Assembly (NCBI GenBank): GCA_022710245.1
Contig: JAKLHH010000461.1
Location: 1 to 6,360, forward strand
From: Myxococcota bacterium
GTDB lineage: Bacteria; Myxococcota; Polyangia; GCA-2747355; JAKLHH01
Direction: 5' to 3'
DNA: 6,360 bases
The position numbers were made by a program, and so were the translations under genes. This document shows positions 1-5,737 of this stretch, piece by piece. Position 1 is the stretch's first letter; each line of letters begins with the position of its first letter. The notes under the pieces are model-generated. The model was not told the DNA's origin. It did not search any database and was given only the letters and a program-made list of their open reading frames with translations.

Positions 1-377
1 TAGCACTTCCCGCTCGCGCCGCCCTGCTCGGAGATGCAGACGCTGCCTCCCTGGCAGTACTCGACGGCGGTGCAGGTCTCGCCGACGGCCTTCGCGGGCA
101 GGCAGACCGAGGTCCCGGCCGTGGTGGTGACGCAGCTCTCGCCGGTCTGGCAGCCAGCCGCAGCCCCGTTGCAGCCGAGCTCGCTGCAGCGGGCGCGGCA
201 GGCGGAGAGCGTGCAGACCATGGTGGCGGGGCAAGGGCAGGGTCCCCCGAGCCAGTCGTGCCGGCCGGCGTCGCCGAGGCCTGCCTCGCCGCCGGCGTCG
301 GTGGCCGGGTGCGAGGATCCACAGGCGGCGCCGAGGACCGCGGTGATGAGCAGGGTGAGGGGCCAGCCACGAGTCAT
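1..377 (-). CDS. Cys-rich lipoprotein, 5' part (runs off left edge)
   Basis: The first 125 codons of a secreted Cys-rich protein are visible; the gene continues beyond base 1. The start is ATG at 377-375, with a strong Shine-Dalgarno AGGAGG at 388-383, five bases upstream. Residues 1-18 form a signal peptide (MTRGWPLTLL, then a hydrophobic stretch). Cys19 follows L-G-A-A, an imperfect lipobox, so lipidation is likely but not certain. A Gly/Ala/Asp-rich linker (about 20-45) leads into a domain with Cys at 47, 49, 55, 60, 64, 69, 76, 82, 92, 102, 108, 114 and 125. The first twelve have exactly the spacing of the Cys domain in the lipoprotein at 4204-4794, and both proteins begin MTRG, so the two are paralogues. 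The domain resembles the Dickkopf-like Cys-rich modules common in myxobacterial surface proteins; its ligand is unknown. The gene is divergent from the lipoprotein gene at 728. Confidence 0.85.
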   Translation of the reverse strand, partial: MTRGWPLTLLITAVLGAACGSSHPATDAGGEAGLGDAGRHDWLGGPCPCPATMVCTLSACRARCSELGCNGAAAGCQTGESCVTTTAGTSVCLPAKAVGETCTAVEYCQGGSVCISEQGGASGKC

Positions 378-396
378 TGGATCCTCCTCGCTTCCA

Positions 397-422
397 GTCG
401 CCGCAACTCGCGGCGAGGCGAC
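397..422. other. Overlapping inverted repeats in the leader of the left lipoprotein gene
   Basis: CGCCGC (399-404) and GCGGCG (410-415) form a six-base stem with loop AACTC. A competing outer pair, GTCGCC (397-402) and GGCGAC (417-422), uses some of the same bases, so only one of the two can form fully. The structure lies about 20 bases upstream of the start codon at 377 and 9 bases upstream of its Shine-Dalgarno. It could be an RNA leader hairpin or an operator, but in such GC-rich DNA chance is a real alternative. Confidence 0.3.
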
Positions 423-441
423 GCCGCGCACGCCGAGCGAC

Positions 442-480
442 AATTGAGGGTCCTCGCGGCCTCTGGCCGCTCCGGGATGA
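442..480 (+). repeat. Repeat A, copy 1
   Basis: A 39-base unit starting AATTGAGGGTCC and ending CTCCGGGATGA. It matches copy 2 at 535-573 in 37 of 39 bases, 93 bases away. Its centre is a hairpin, GCGGCC (456-461), TCT, GGCCGC. Together with B1 it forms an A-B-A mosaic resembling REP/BIME-type intergenic repeats of other bacteria. It begins 65 bases upstream of the lipoprotein start at 377. Confidence 0.85.
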
Positions 481-489
481 GACCGCCGC

Positions 490-538
490 AATTCTCCCTC
501 CATCGCGGAGCCTCCGAAGGAGGCGAGCAGGGCGAATT
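490..538 (+). repeat. Repeat B, copy 1 (complete hairpin element)
   Basis: A 49-base palindromic element. The ends AATTCTCCCT (490-499) and AGGGCGAATT (529-538) are inverted repeats matching at 9 of 10 bases. Inside is a six-base stem GCCTCC (510-515) / GGAGGC (519-524) with loop GAA. A reverse-orientation copy lies at 5693-5737 with the inner stem intact and one loop base changed, and a partial forward copy lies at 5890-5910. Its last AATT is also the first AATT of repeat A copy 2. The size and the two-tier palindrome suggest a non-autonomous mobile hairpin element or BIME module; no transposase is present. Confidence 0.85.
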
Positions 539-573
539 GAGGGTCCTCGCGGCCTCCAGCCGCTCCGGGATGA
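535..573 (+). repeat. Repeat A, copy 2
   Basis: The second copy of the 39-base repeat differs from copy 1 at two adjacent bases, in the loop and top of the hairpin. The central structure shortens to GCGGC, CTCCA, GCCGC. It is followed by unique sequence leading to the gene at 728. Confidence 0.85.
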
Positions 574-727
574 TCACCCTCGACTTCAGTTCCCCCGGGT
601 GGCCAGGAGATTCACGAGCCCGCTCGAGCTCGGTCTTGTCGGTGATGGCGCGCAAACCGCCGCGAGCAGTGAGGCGAGGTGTGCCCACAGGAGGGCTGAG
701 GAAGGCGCCGCGGAGGTGTCTCATCGG

Positions 728-1627
728 ATGCCCGCATGGTACTATGGTCAGCTGGTGCCGCGCTGCTCCTTCATCGCGATCACTGTGCTTCTCGCGGGCT
801 GCCACAGGCTGCTCTCCTTTGCCCTGGCTGACGCGGCCCCCGGGGACACCCCCGCCCTCACCGACGGGCTCCGCCTCGACGCCCACCCAGGAGAGCTCGG
901 CGGGCTCGACGCCAGCCAGCCCGCTGACTCGCGGCCCGCGGACCTCCGCGTCGCGGACCTCCACGTCGACTCTCGCCTCCGCGATGCGCCCTTCGTCGCC
1001 GCGGACAGCGTGGCGGCGCCGCGGGTGACGCTCGACGCCACCGCCGGCCCCGTCGCCGCCTCGCCCATGATGACCTGGACGCACACGCGGAGCAGTGGCT
1101 GCGCGAGCAAGTGCGCGCTGGTCGTCGAGCTGGCCTTCTCGAAGGGCTACGCCACCGACGTCAAGTGCGGCACCGCCCTGTCCTTCGTCAAGGCGGCCAC
1201 CTACAACCAGGCGAGGGTCGAGCTCTGGGTCCTCAAGCAGCCCGCCGCCTCGTGCGCGGTGATGGTGGCGGTCACGGTGGGGGCGGCCGGGCATGGCGCC
1301 AGCTCCACCTGGCGCGCCGTGGACCTGGCCAAGGTCGGCTCGAGCATGACCTCCGGCGCTGACACGCCCGCCACCTCGAGCGTCAACGCGCCAGGGATGT
1401 CGGCGGGCGGGGTGCTGGTGGACGTGGCGGCTCTGCCGTACTTGGTCACGATGACACCCGGCACGACCACCAAGGAGCTCTGGAGCGCGCCGGACACCGG
1501 CGTCAGCTTCACCGCCAGGAGCGGCTACGCTGAGAGCGGCGCGGGAGGGGCGATCAACGTGGGCTGGGCGATCCCCGGGAGCCTGCAGTGGGTGCACGCC
1601 TGGCTGCAGCTCGACCCCGCCCCCTGA
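728..1627 (+). CDS. Lipoprotein with acidic linker and beta-rich C-terminal domain
   Basis: A predicted 299-residue surface or periplasmic lipoprotein of unknown function. The ATG at 728 is chosen because GGAGGTG (712-718) lies nine bases upstream and a signal peptide follows at once: basic residue R12, hydrophobic 14-23, and lipobox L-A-G-C with Cys25. The frame is open upstream to 377, but that part crosses repeats A and B and is not protein-like. Residues 30-105 form a flexible linker rich in Asp, Ala, Pro and Arg, with ADLR/ADLH repeats. Residues 115-299 look like an all-beta module: a WTHT start, alternating hydrophobic strands, ARVELWVL near 162, and VHAWLQL near the end. From memory this order resembles a secreted beta-sandwich module with ELWxL and final aromatic-rich strands, but the assignment is tentative. 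Cys125, 129, 147 and 176 could form two disulfides. The gene is convergent with the membrane protein gene, 34 bases away. Confidence 0.85.
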   Translation: MPAWYYGQLVPRCSFIAITVLLAGCHRLLSFALADAAPGDTPALTDGLRLDAHPGELGGLDASQPADSRPADLRVADLHVDSRLRDAPFVAADSVAAPRVTLDATAGPVAASPMMTWTHTRSSGCASKCALVVELAFSKGYATDVKCGTALSFVKAATYNQARVELWVLKQPAASCAVMVAVTVGAAGHGASSTWRAVDLAKVGSSMTSGADTPATSSVNAPGMSAGGVLVDVAALPYLVTMTPGTTTKELWSAPDTGVSFTARSGYAESGAGGAINVGWAIPGSLQWVHAWLQLDPAP

Positions 1628-1657
1628 CCTTCCGGCGCCCACCGCGGAGGGCGTCAG
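1624..1657. terminator. Possible shared terminator between convergent genes
   Basis: Inside the 34-base convergent gap, CGCCC (1636-1640) pairs with GGGCG (1649-1653), and CTGA (1624-1627, overlapping the plus-strand stop codon) pairs with TCAG (1654-1657) around an eight-base bulge. No T-run follows on either strand, so position is the main argument. Rho-dependent termination is equally possible. Confidence 0.25.
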
Positions 1658-1661
1658 CTGC

Positions 1662-4007
1662 TCAGCGGATCCCCCATGGTGTCCCCTCGAGCGAGACGAG
1701 CGCGCCGAGCCGCGCCAGGTTCCGTGCCGCGAGCCGGTGGCCGCTGAGCCGCTCCTCGAAGAGCGAGCGGGGCGCGCGGAACTCCACCACCGCGCGCTCC
1801 AGCGTGTTCGCCGCCGCCCCCGCCGCCAGCTGCTCGAGCTGCCCGGCGGTGAGCAGCCGCCGGGCGAACGGCGGGTGGGGCGCGACCTGCGCGGCGTCGA
1901 GCTCGGGGAAGGCGACGCGCAGCGAACGCCCGATGAGCGCCGGCAGCCGCGCTGCCACTCGCGCCCGCGCCTGGACGTCTGCCCCGCCCCGGTCCGCCGC
2001 GCCGACCAGCCCGAGGATGGGGCTACCCGGGCTCCAGTGCCCGACCCAGCCCTCGCCGCCGGGGAAGGCCACGAGGAACGCGCGCACCACCGACCCGAGC
2101 TCGCCGGGACCGAGCTGGAAGAGCGGCAGCCAGGCGACGAAGACGCCCCCCGGCGCCAGGCGCGCGCGCGCCGCGCTGAAGTGCTCGACGCTGTAGAGGC
2201 TGCCGACCCCGGGATCCTGCGGCAGGTAGAGGTCTCCCACGATCAGGTCGTAGCTGACGCCGCGCCGCCGCGCGAGGTAGCGGCGGCCGTCGTCGGCGAT
2301 GATGCGGACTCGAGGATCTGCCCAGATCTCGCGGTTCACGCCGCGGAAGAACCGCGCGTACGAGAGCAGCGAGCGGTGCAGCTCCACCACGTGGAGCTCG
2401 CGCAGCGGGTGCTCCGCCATGGCGGCCAGGGTGGCCCCGGTCCCGAAGCCGATCAGCAGCGCGCGGCGTGGCTCCGGGTGCAGGAGCAGCGGGACGTGCC
2501 CGAGCAGGTACTGCATCTCGACGGTGTTGCGCTCGGTGTCCGAGAGCCCGTGGAAGTTGTTGAAGCGCAGGTGCCGGACCCGCGCCTCGTCCTCGCTCAC
2601 CTCGACTGTGCCCGAGGGCTCGTCGCGCAGGTAGAGCGGCCGCCCGACCAGCCCGCGGAAGCGATTCACCTCGGGCGCGACGGTGATCGCGGTCAGGCTC
2701 CCGAGGAGCAGGATCGCGGCGGCGACTCGCGGGCGCAGCGGCCGCGCGAGGGCTCCGGCGGCCGCCAGGGCCAGCGCCACGTAGGCGCTGGCGAGGACCG
2801 CGAGGCTCGCCGTCGTGCCGAGCGCGGGCATCAGCCAGAAGGTCCCGATCAGGCTCCCGGCGACGCCGGCCACAGTGTTCGCGGCGTAGAGCCGGCCCGC
2901 GAGGCGCGAGCGCTTCCCGGTGGCGGCGGCGCCGTCCCCGACCGCGAGGCCGATGAGGAGCGGCAGCACCGCCCCCATGGCCAGGGTCGCGGGGAGCTCG
3001 GCCAGGAAGAGGAAGAGCGAGAGGTAGAGCAGGTAGCCGGTCCAGGTGCGGATGGCGCCGTCCTGCAGGAGCCCGACGACGAGCGGGCCCACGCGCGGCA
3101 GCAGGACCAGGGTCAGCCAGCAGCCCGCCGCCGAGGCGAGGAGCAGGAGGAAGAGCGAGCGGCGGCGCGCGGCGCGCCCTCCGCGGTGGAGCGCGGCGAC
3201 GAGCAGCGAGCCGCCAGCGATGCCGACGAGGTAGGCGGCCAGGGTCGGGGCGAGGACCTGGACCGCGGGCAGGAACGAGAGCGCGACCACGCGGGTCCAG
3301 AGGATCTCGATGGCGATGCCGAGGAAGCCGGTCCCGGCCGCGATGAGGTAGGCGAGGCGCGCCGGCAGGCGGCGGGCCGGGGCCGGGGTCGGCTGCGAGC
3401 TCTGGGCGACCTTCGGGAGGAGCTCGCCGTCTCGCGCGAGGATGAGGAGCGCCGCGGTGAGCAGGTTGACCAGCGCGATGGCGCGGGTCGCGCCGCTCTC
3501 GCCGAGGGCGGGGAGCAGGCTGAAGGAGGTGAGCAGGCACCCGGCCACGCCGCCGAGGGTGTTGAGGCCGTAGAGGAGCCCGACCGAGCGCGCCGAGCTC
3601 GGCAGGCGCCGCGCCACCGCGACCATGGCCGGGAAGGTGGCGCCGATCAGGGCCGCGGGCACGAGCAGCACGGCCGCCGCGCTGAGGACCAGGAGGGGCG
3701 TGCCCTCGGCGGTGGCGCGGTGGGCAAGGAGGCGCTCGGCGAGGTGGAAGAGGGCGGGCACGGCCACGGCGGCGCCGCCGATCAGCAGCTCGAGGAGCGC
3801 GTAGGCGCGGGCCGGGCGCGCCCGCCGGTCGAACCAGCGGCCGCTGAGGCCCGAGCCCGCCGCGAGCCCGATGAAGTAGACGGCCACCGTGGTCGAGATG
3901 GCGGGCAGCGAGGCCCCGAGGAGATGCGTGCAGCTGCGGACCCAGACGAGCTCGTAGGAGAGCCCGGCGATGCCCGAGGCGAAGAACGCGAGCCAGATGA
4001 GCGGCAC
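1662..4007 (-). CDS. Fused MFS-like membrane protein / spermidine-synthase-like domain
   Basis: A 781-residue inner-membrane protein of the fused MFS/spermidine synthase family. The GTG at 4007-4005 is fixed by an in-frame TAG nine bases upstream and by the family-like opening FFASGIAGLSYELVWVR at 8-24. About twelve helices fill 3-420 as two related halves: SYELVWVR (17-24) matches IEILWTRV (233-240), and LLYGLNTLGGVAGCLL (144-159) matches RLYAANTVAGVAGSLI (372-387). Another helix spans about 428-445. Residues 450-670 are a Rossmann methyltransferase-like domain with G-x-G-T-G (519-524), VVELH (540-544), ADDGRRYL (571-578), and YDLIVGDLYLP (586-596). In true spermidine synthases the last motif is usually D-S-x-D-P; here the first Asp is kept but the later part is not, so putrescine aminopropyl transfer is doubtful. 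Residues 680-781 are helical. There is no Shine-Dalgarno; see the promoter at 4016-4044. Substrate unknown. Confidence 0.93.
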   Translation of the reverse strand: MPLIWLAFFASGIAGLSYELVWVRSCTHLLGASLPAISTTVAVYFIGLAAGSGLSGRWFDRRARPARAYALLELLIGGAAVAVPALFHLAERLLAHRATAEGTPLLVLSAAAVLLVPAALIGATFPAMVAVARRLPSSARSVGLLYGLNTLGGVAGCLLTSFSLLPALGESGATRAIALVNLLTAALLILARDGELLPKVAQSSQPTPAPARRLPARLAYLIAAGTGFLGIAIEILWTRVVALSFLPAVQVLAPTLAAYLVGIAGGSLLVAALHRGGRAARRRSLFLLLLASAAGCWLTLVLLPRVGPLVVGLLQDGAIRTWTGYLLYLSLFLFLAELPATLAMGAVLPLLIGLAVGDGAAATGKRSRLAGRLYAANTVAGVAGSLIGTFWLMPALGTTASLAVLASAYVALALAAAGALARPLRPRVAAAILLLGSLTAITVAPEVNRFRGLVGRPLYLRDEPSGTVEVSEDEARVRHLRFNNFHGLSDTERNTVEMQYLLGHVPLLLHPEPRRALLIGFGTGATLAAMAEHPLRELHVVELHRSLLSYARFFRGVNREIWADPRVRIIADDGRRYLARRRGVSYDLIVGDLYLPQDPGVGSLYSVEHFSAARARLAPGGVFVAWLPLFQLGPGELGSVVRAFLVAFPGGEGWVGHWSPGSPILGLVGAADRGGADVQARARVAARLPALIGRSLRVAFPELDAAQVAPHPPFARRLLTAGQLEQLAAGAAANTLERAVVEFRAPRSLFEERLSGHRLAARNLARLGALVSLEGTPWGIR

Positions 4008-4015
4008 TGCTGGCT

Positions 4016-4044
4016 ACGGTATCGGGCGCGCGCGGAGAAAACAA
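4016..4044 (-). promoter_or_regulatory. Predicted leaderless sigma-70-type promoter of the membrane protein gene
   Basis: On the minus strand TTGTTT (4044-4039) is followed by 17 bases and TACCGT (4021-4016), which keeps the key T-A....T positions of a -10 box. The usual start point seven bases after the -10 box is 4009, two bases before the GTG at 4007, so the mRNA would have almost no leader. This fits the lack of a Shine-Dalgarno. The same spacing and the identical -10 box precede the gene at 5998. Confidence 0.5.
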
Positions 4045-4114
4045 GCGAAGCGGCGGCCCGCACGCTCCGCCATCCAGCGCTGAGGCGTCGGGCGCCTCCC
4101 CGCGCCGCCCGCCC

Positions 4115-4155
4115 GCCGCGCCGGGCGACGGGTCGACGCAACCGCCGGGCGCGGC
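4115..4155. repeat. 8-bp inverted repeat in the gap between two minus-strand genes
   Basis: GCCGCGCC (4115-4122) and GGCGCGGC (4148-4155) are perfect inverted repeats 25 bases apart. The surrounding gap 4045-4172 is extremely GC-rich, so complementarity by chance is likely. It lies about 70 bases upstream of the predicted -35 of the membrane protein gene and could be an operator or nothing. Confidence 0.2.
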
Positions 4156-4172
4156 GACGCGACGCCCGCGAA

Positions 4173-4197
4173 GGCGACGCGCGCCAGCGCTCTCGCC
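4173..4197 (-). terminator. Terminator-like hairpin after the 196-residue lipoprotein gene
   Basis: Six bases beyond the stop codon (4206-4204) lies a compact hairpin: GGCGA (4173-4177) pairs with TCGCC (4193-4197), and inside it GCGC (4179-4182) pairs with GCGC (4187-4190) around a GCCA tetraloop. Only two T residues follow on the minus strand, so it is a weak intrinsic terminator at best. It would separate this gene from the independently promoted membrane protein gene downstream. Confidence 0.35.
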
Positions 4198-4203
4198 GGC
4201 GTC

Positions 4204-4794
4204 TCAGATGCACGCGCTGCAGGAGGTCTTCGGCACGGCGGCGCAGGTGCCCTGGCAGGACCCGGCGCAGGTCGGGTAGCACATGGGCGTCCCCGGCCCC
4301 GGGTCCACGATGAGGCAGAGGTTTCCAGGCTGGCAGAAGATGGTCCCGCTGCAGGGCGCTCCGGGGGCCACGGCGGGCATGCAGAGTCCACCGCCGTCCG
4401 TCGTGGGGACACAGGACTCGCCTGTCACGCAGCTCGGCGAGGCAGCGTTGCAGTCGCCCGGCTGGCAGGTCATGCGGCAGAGTCCCTGGTAGCACGAGCG
4501 CGGCGCCGCGCAGGGGCAGCTGCCCGGCGACGTGTCCGGGCGCGAGAAGACCAGCGCGTCGCCCACGCTCTCGCGCAGGGCCGCGGCGCTGGCGCTGCTG
4601 CCGCCGCCCGTGCTGCTGAGGGCGGCGGAGACGGGCGCCGCCCCAGCTTCGGGGAAGGCAAGCACGTGCTGGTCCGGATCGAGCTGGGTGAGGGCGCCGG
4701 GCTCGCCGATGGCGCAGCCGGAGAGCCAGGCGACGAGGGCCACCACCGCCGCGATCCCCTGAGCGATGACGAAGAGCAGCGTCCCGCGCGTCAT
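4204..4794 (-). CDS. Cys-rich lipoprotein, paralogue of the left-edge gene
   Basis: A predicted 196-residue lipoprotein. The ATG at 4794-4792 gives the same MTRG opening as the left-edge paralogue. The signal peptide is long (residues 5-24 hydrophobic) and ends in a good lipobox, L-S-G-C, with Cys27. A Ser/Ala/Gly-rich linker covers 28-90. Residues 93-196 carry eighteen cysteines at 93, 95, 101, 106, 110, 115, 122, 128, 138, 148, 154, 160, 172, 176, 180, 184, 192 and 195. The first twelve match the spacing of the gene at 1-377 exactly, with shared pieces such as TGESCV. This is a disulfide-rich, Dickkopf/EGF-like extracellular module; its binding partner is unknown. The only ribosome-binding candidate, AAGG, lies one base before ATG, too close for a normal site, and its upstream flank can be paired in the leader structure at 4795-4861. 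It lies 146 bases downstream of the knottin lipoprotein gene and may be co-transcribed with it. Confidence 0.9.
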   Translation of the reverse strand: MTRGTLLFVIAQGIAAVVALVAWLSGCAIGEPGALTQLDPDQHVLAFPEAGAAPVSAALSSTGGGSSASAAALRESVGDALVFSRPDTSPGSCPCAAPRSCYQGLCRMTCQPGDCNAASPSCVTGESCVPTTDGGGLCMPAVAPGAPCSGTIFCQPGNLCLIVDPGPGTPMCYPTCAGSCQGTCAAVPKTSCSACI

Positions 4795-4861
4795 GCCTTC
4801 AGAATTTGCAGCCGGAGTGCCAGACGCTGCTCCCGAAACTGCAGCGGATTCTGAACCGCTG
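4795..4861 (-). promoter_or_regulatory. Structured mRNA leader with possible pseudoknot at the start codon
   Basis: Read on the minus strand, CAGCGG (4861-4856) and CCGCTG (4847-4842) form a six-base hairpin whose whole eight-base loop TTCAGAAT (4855-4848) is perfectly complementary to ATTCTGAA (4805-4798), which ends three bases before the ATG at 4794. TGCAG (4843-4839) and CTGCA (4811-4807) can extend this second pairing. The RNA could form either a loop-to-start pseudoknot or two exclusive folds, hiding the ribosome-binding region. No known riboswitch class was recognised; control of translation is an inference. Confidence 0.4.
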
Positions 4862-4940
4862 GGGACGGCCGACCCGGGACCACCTGTCCTCGGCGGGGTT
4901 TGGCGAACTCAGAGCCCCGGCTCCCGAGGCCTCGCCCTCG

Positions 4941-5645
4941 CTACTTGCACTTGTTGGTGTTGACGTCGCAGTTGTTGGAGCAGCAGGTGCCATTCGAGCT
5001 GCAGTACGAGCCGCCCGGCATGCAGCAGATCCCGGTGACGCAGCTCCCCATGCAGCAATCGCTGCTCTTGGTGCAGCCGCCGGCGAAGGGCCCGCTGAGG
5101 ATGCAGCACTTGCCGAACAGGCAGGTGCCGACGCAGCACTTCGACGAGGTCGTGCACGGATTGCCGCGGATGGTGCAGCACTTGCCGGGCGAACCGTAGC
5201 AGAGGCCGCCGCAGCACTGCTGCGTGCTGGCGCAGGAGAGGTTGTCGGCGACGCAGGTCGGGAGGTCCGGCTTGAACAGGTCCGGCTTTGGTTTGGTCTG
5301 GTCGGGCTTGGCCAGGTCTGGCTTGGGCGCCACGTCGGGCTTGGGAGCCACGTCGGACTTCGGCGCCACGTCAGCCTTGGGAGCCAGGTCGGGCTTCGGC
5401 TTGGCCAGGTCTGGCTTCGGCTTGGCCAGGTCGGGCTTCGGCTTGGCGAGGTCGGGCTTCGGCTTCAGGTCGATGGGCGCGGCGAGGTCCCGGGGCGCCG
5501 TCCGGTCCAGTGACCGCCGGCTGTCAGCCGCTGGCGTCGACTGGTCGCCGATGAGCTCGAGATCGGGTTCGGGGTTCGCGGGGTTGCTGCTGCAGGACGA
5601 GGCGAGGAGCAGGCTGAGCACGAGGTGATGGACACGAATGCGCAT
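4941..5645 (-). CDS. Lipoprotein with four tandem knottin (cystine-knot) units on a Pro/Lys/Asp stalk
   Basis: A predicted 234-residue surface lipoprotein. The ATG at 5645-5643 has AGGAG (5657-5653) seven bases upstream and opens a signal peptide, MRIRVHHLVLSLLLASSC, with Cys18 as the likely lipid site (imperfect lipobox A-S-S-C). The frame extends upstream to 5903, but that part only translates repeats B and C. Residues 19-60 are an acidic linker and 61-129 a stalk of KPKPDLA-type repeats. Residues 131-233 hold 24 cysteines in four units of C-x6-C-x5-CC-x3-C-x4/6-C (x9 for the first gap in unit three): 131-156, 157-180, 181-207 and 208-233. The last Cys of each unit touches the first of the next. 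This is the inhibitor-cystine-knot order known from O-superfamily conotoxins; in bacteria such domains may be labelled Dickkopf_N-like. Adhesion, protease inhibition or toxin-like binding are all possible; the function is unknown. Confidence 0.92.
   Translation of the reverse strand: MRIRVHHLVLSLLLASSCSSNPANPEPDLELIGDQSTPAADSRRSLDRTAPRDLAAPIDLKPKPDLAKPKPDLAKPKPDLAKPKPDLAPKADVAPKSDVAPKPDVAPKPDLAKPDQTKPKPDLFKPDLPTCVADNLSCASTQQCCGGLCYGSPGKCCTIRGNPCTTSSKCCVGTCLFGKCCILSGPFAGGCTKSSDCCMGSCVTGICCMPGGSYCSSNGTCCSNNCDVNTNKCK
5259..5465 (-). repeat. Coding tandem repeat: Pro/Lys/Asp stalk
   Basis: Within the knottin lipoprotein gene, codons 61-88 (5465-5382) are four seven-residue units KPKPDLA. Codons 89-112 (5381-5310) are four six-residue units: PKADVA, PKSDVA, PKPDVA, PKPDLA. 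A degenerate tail, KPDQT / KPKPDLF / KPDLP, runs to codon 129. Such Pro-rich stalks are usually extended and hold a domain away from the membrane. The near-identical DNA units would allow length change by slippage. Confidence 0.9.
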
Positions 5646-5692
5646 GGTGGGTCTCCTGCCGACACTACGGACGACGTGGGGCTGTGGGCGGG

Positions 5693-5737
5693 AATTCTGC
5701 TCGCCTCCTGCGGAGGCTCCGCGATGAAGGGCGACTT
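5693..5737 (-). repeat. Repeat B, copy 2 (reverse orientation)
   Basis: The reverse complement of the B element at 490-538, with a four-base deletion in one arm. The inner hairpin is kept as GCCTCC (5703-5708) and GGAGGC (5712-5717), with a different three-base loop (TGC). A stem kept while the loop changes suggests that the hairpin itself matters. It begins 48 bases upstream of the lipoprotein start at 5645. Confidence 0.8.

Larger units (their letters stand above)
378..727. other. Divergent intergenic region holding A-B-A repeats
   Basis: This 350-base stretch separates the start codons of two divergent lipoprotein genes (377 minus, 728 plus), so it should hold both promoters. Bases 442-573 are occupied by hairpin repeats A1, B1 and A2, listed separately. 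Bases 574-711 are unique sequence in which no coding region and no convincing -35/-10 pair was seen on either strand. Open frames crossing this region pass through the repeats and have no family resemblance, so they are not called as genes. Confidence 0.7.

Noticed and set aside
377..727. N-terminal extension of the plus-strand lipoprotein back to 377
   Set aside because: It would translate repeats A and B and bury the signal peptide in the middle of the protein; the ATG at 728 has its own strong Shine-Dalgarno.
374..1642. A 422-codon minus-strand frame opposite the plus-strand lipoprotein
   Set aside because: It is composed of Arg/Gly/Ala-rich sequence with no domain and covers the repeats; the plus-strand frame has a signal peptide, lipobox and Shine-Dalgarno.
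1737..4313. An 858-codon open frame on the plus strand opposite the membrane protein gene
   Set aside because: Its product is low-complexity Arg/Glu/Gly/Ala sequence with no membrane or domain pattern, while the minus frame has clear family motifs. Long antisense frames are expected in DNA this GC-rich.
4912..4934. Terminator for the knottin lipoprotein gene (GAGCC/GGCTC and palindrome CGAGGCCTCG)
   Set aside because: The first stem leaves only a two-base loop, the second is a loopless palindrome, and no T-run follows. The evidence is too weak to call.
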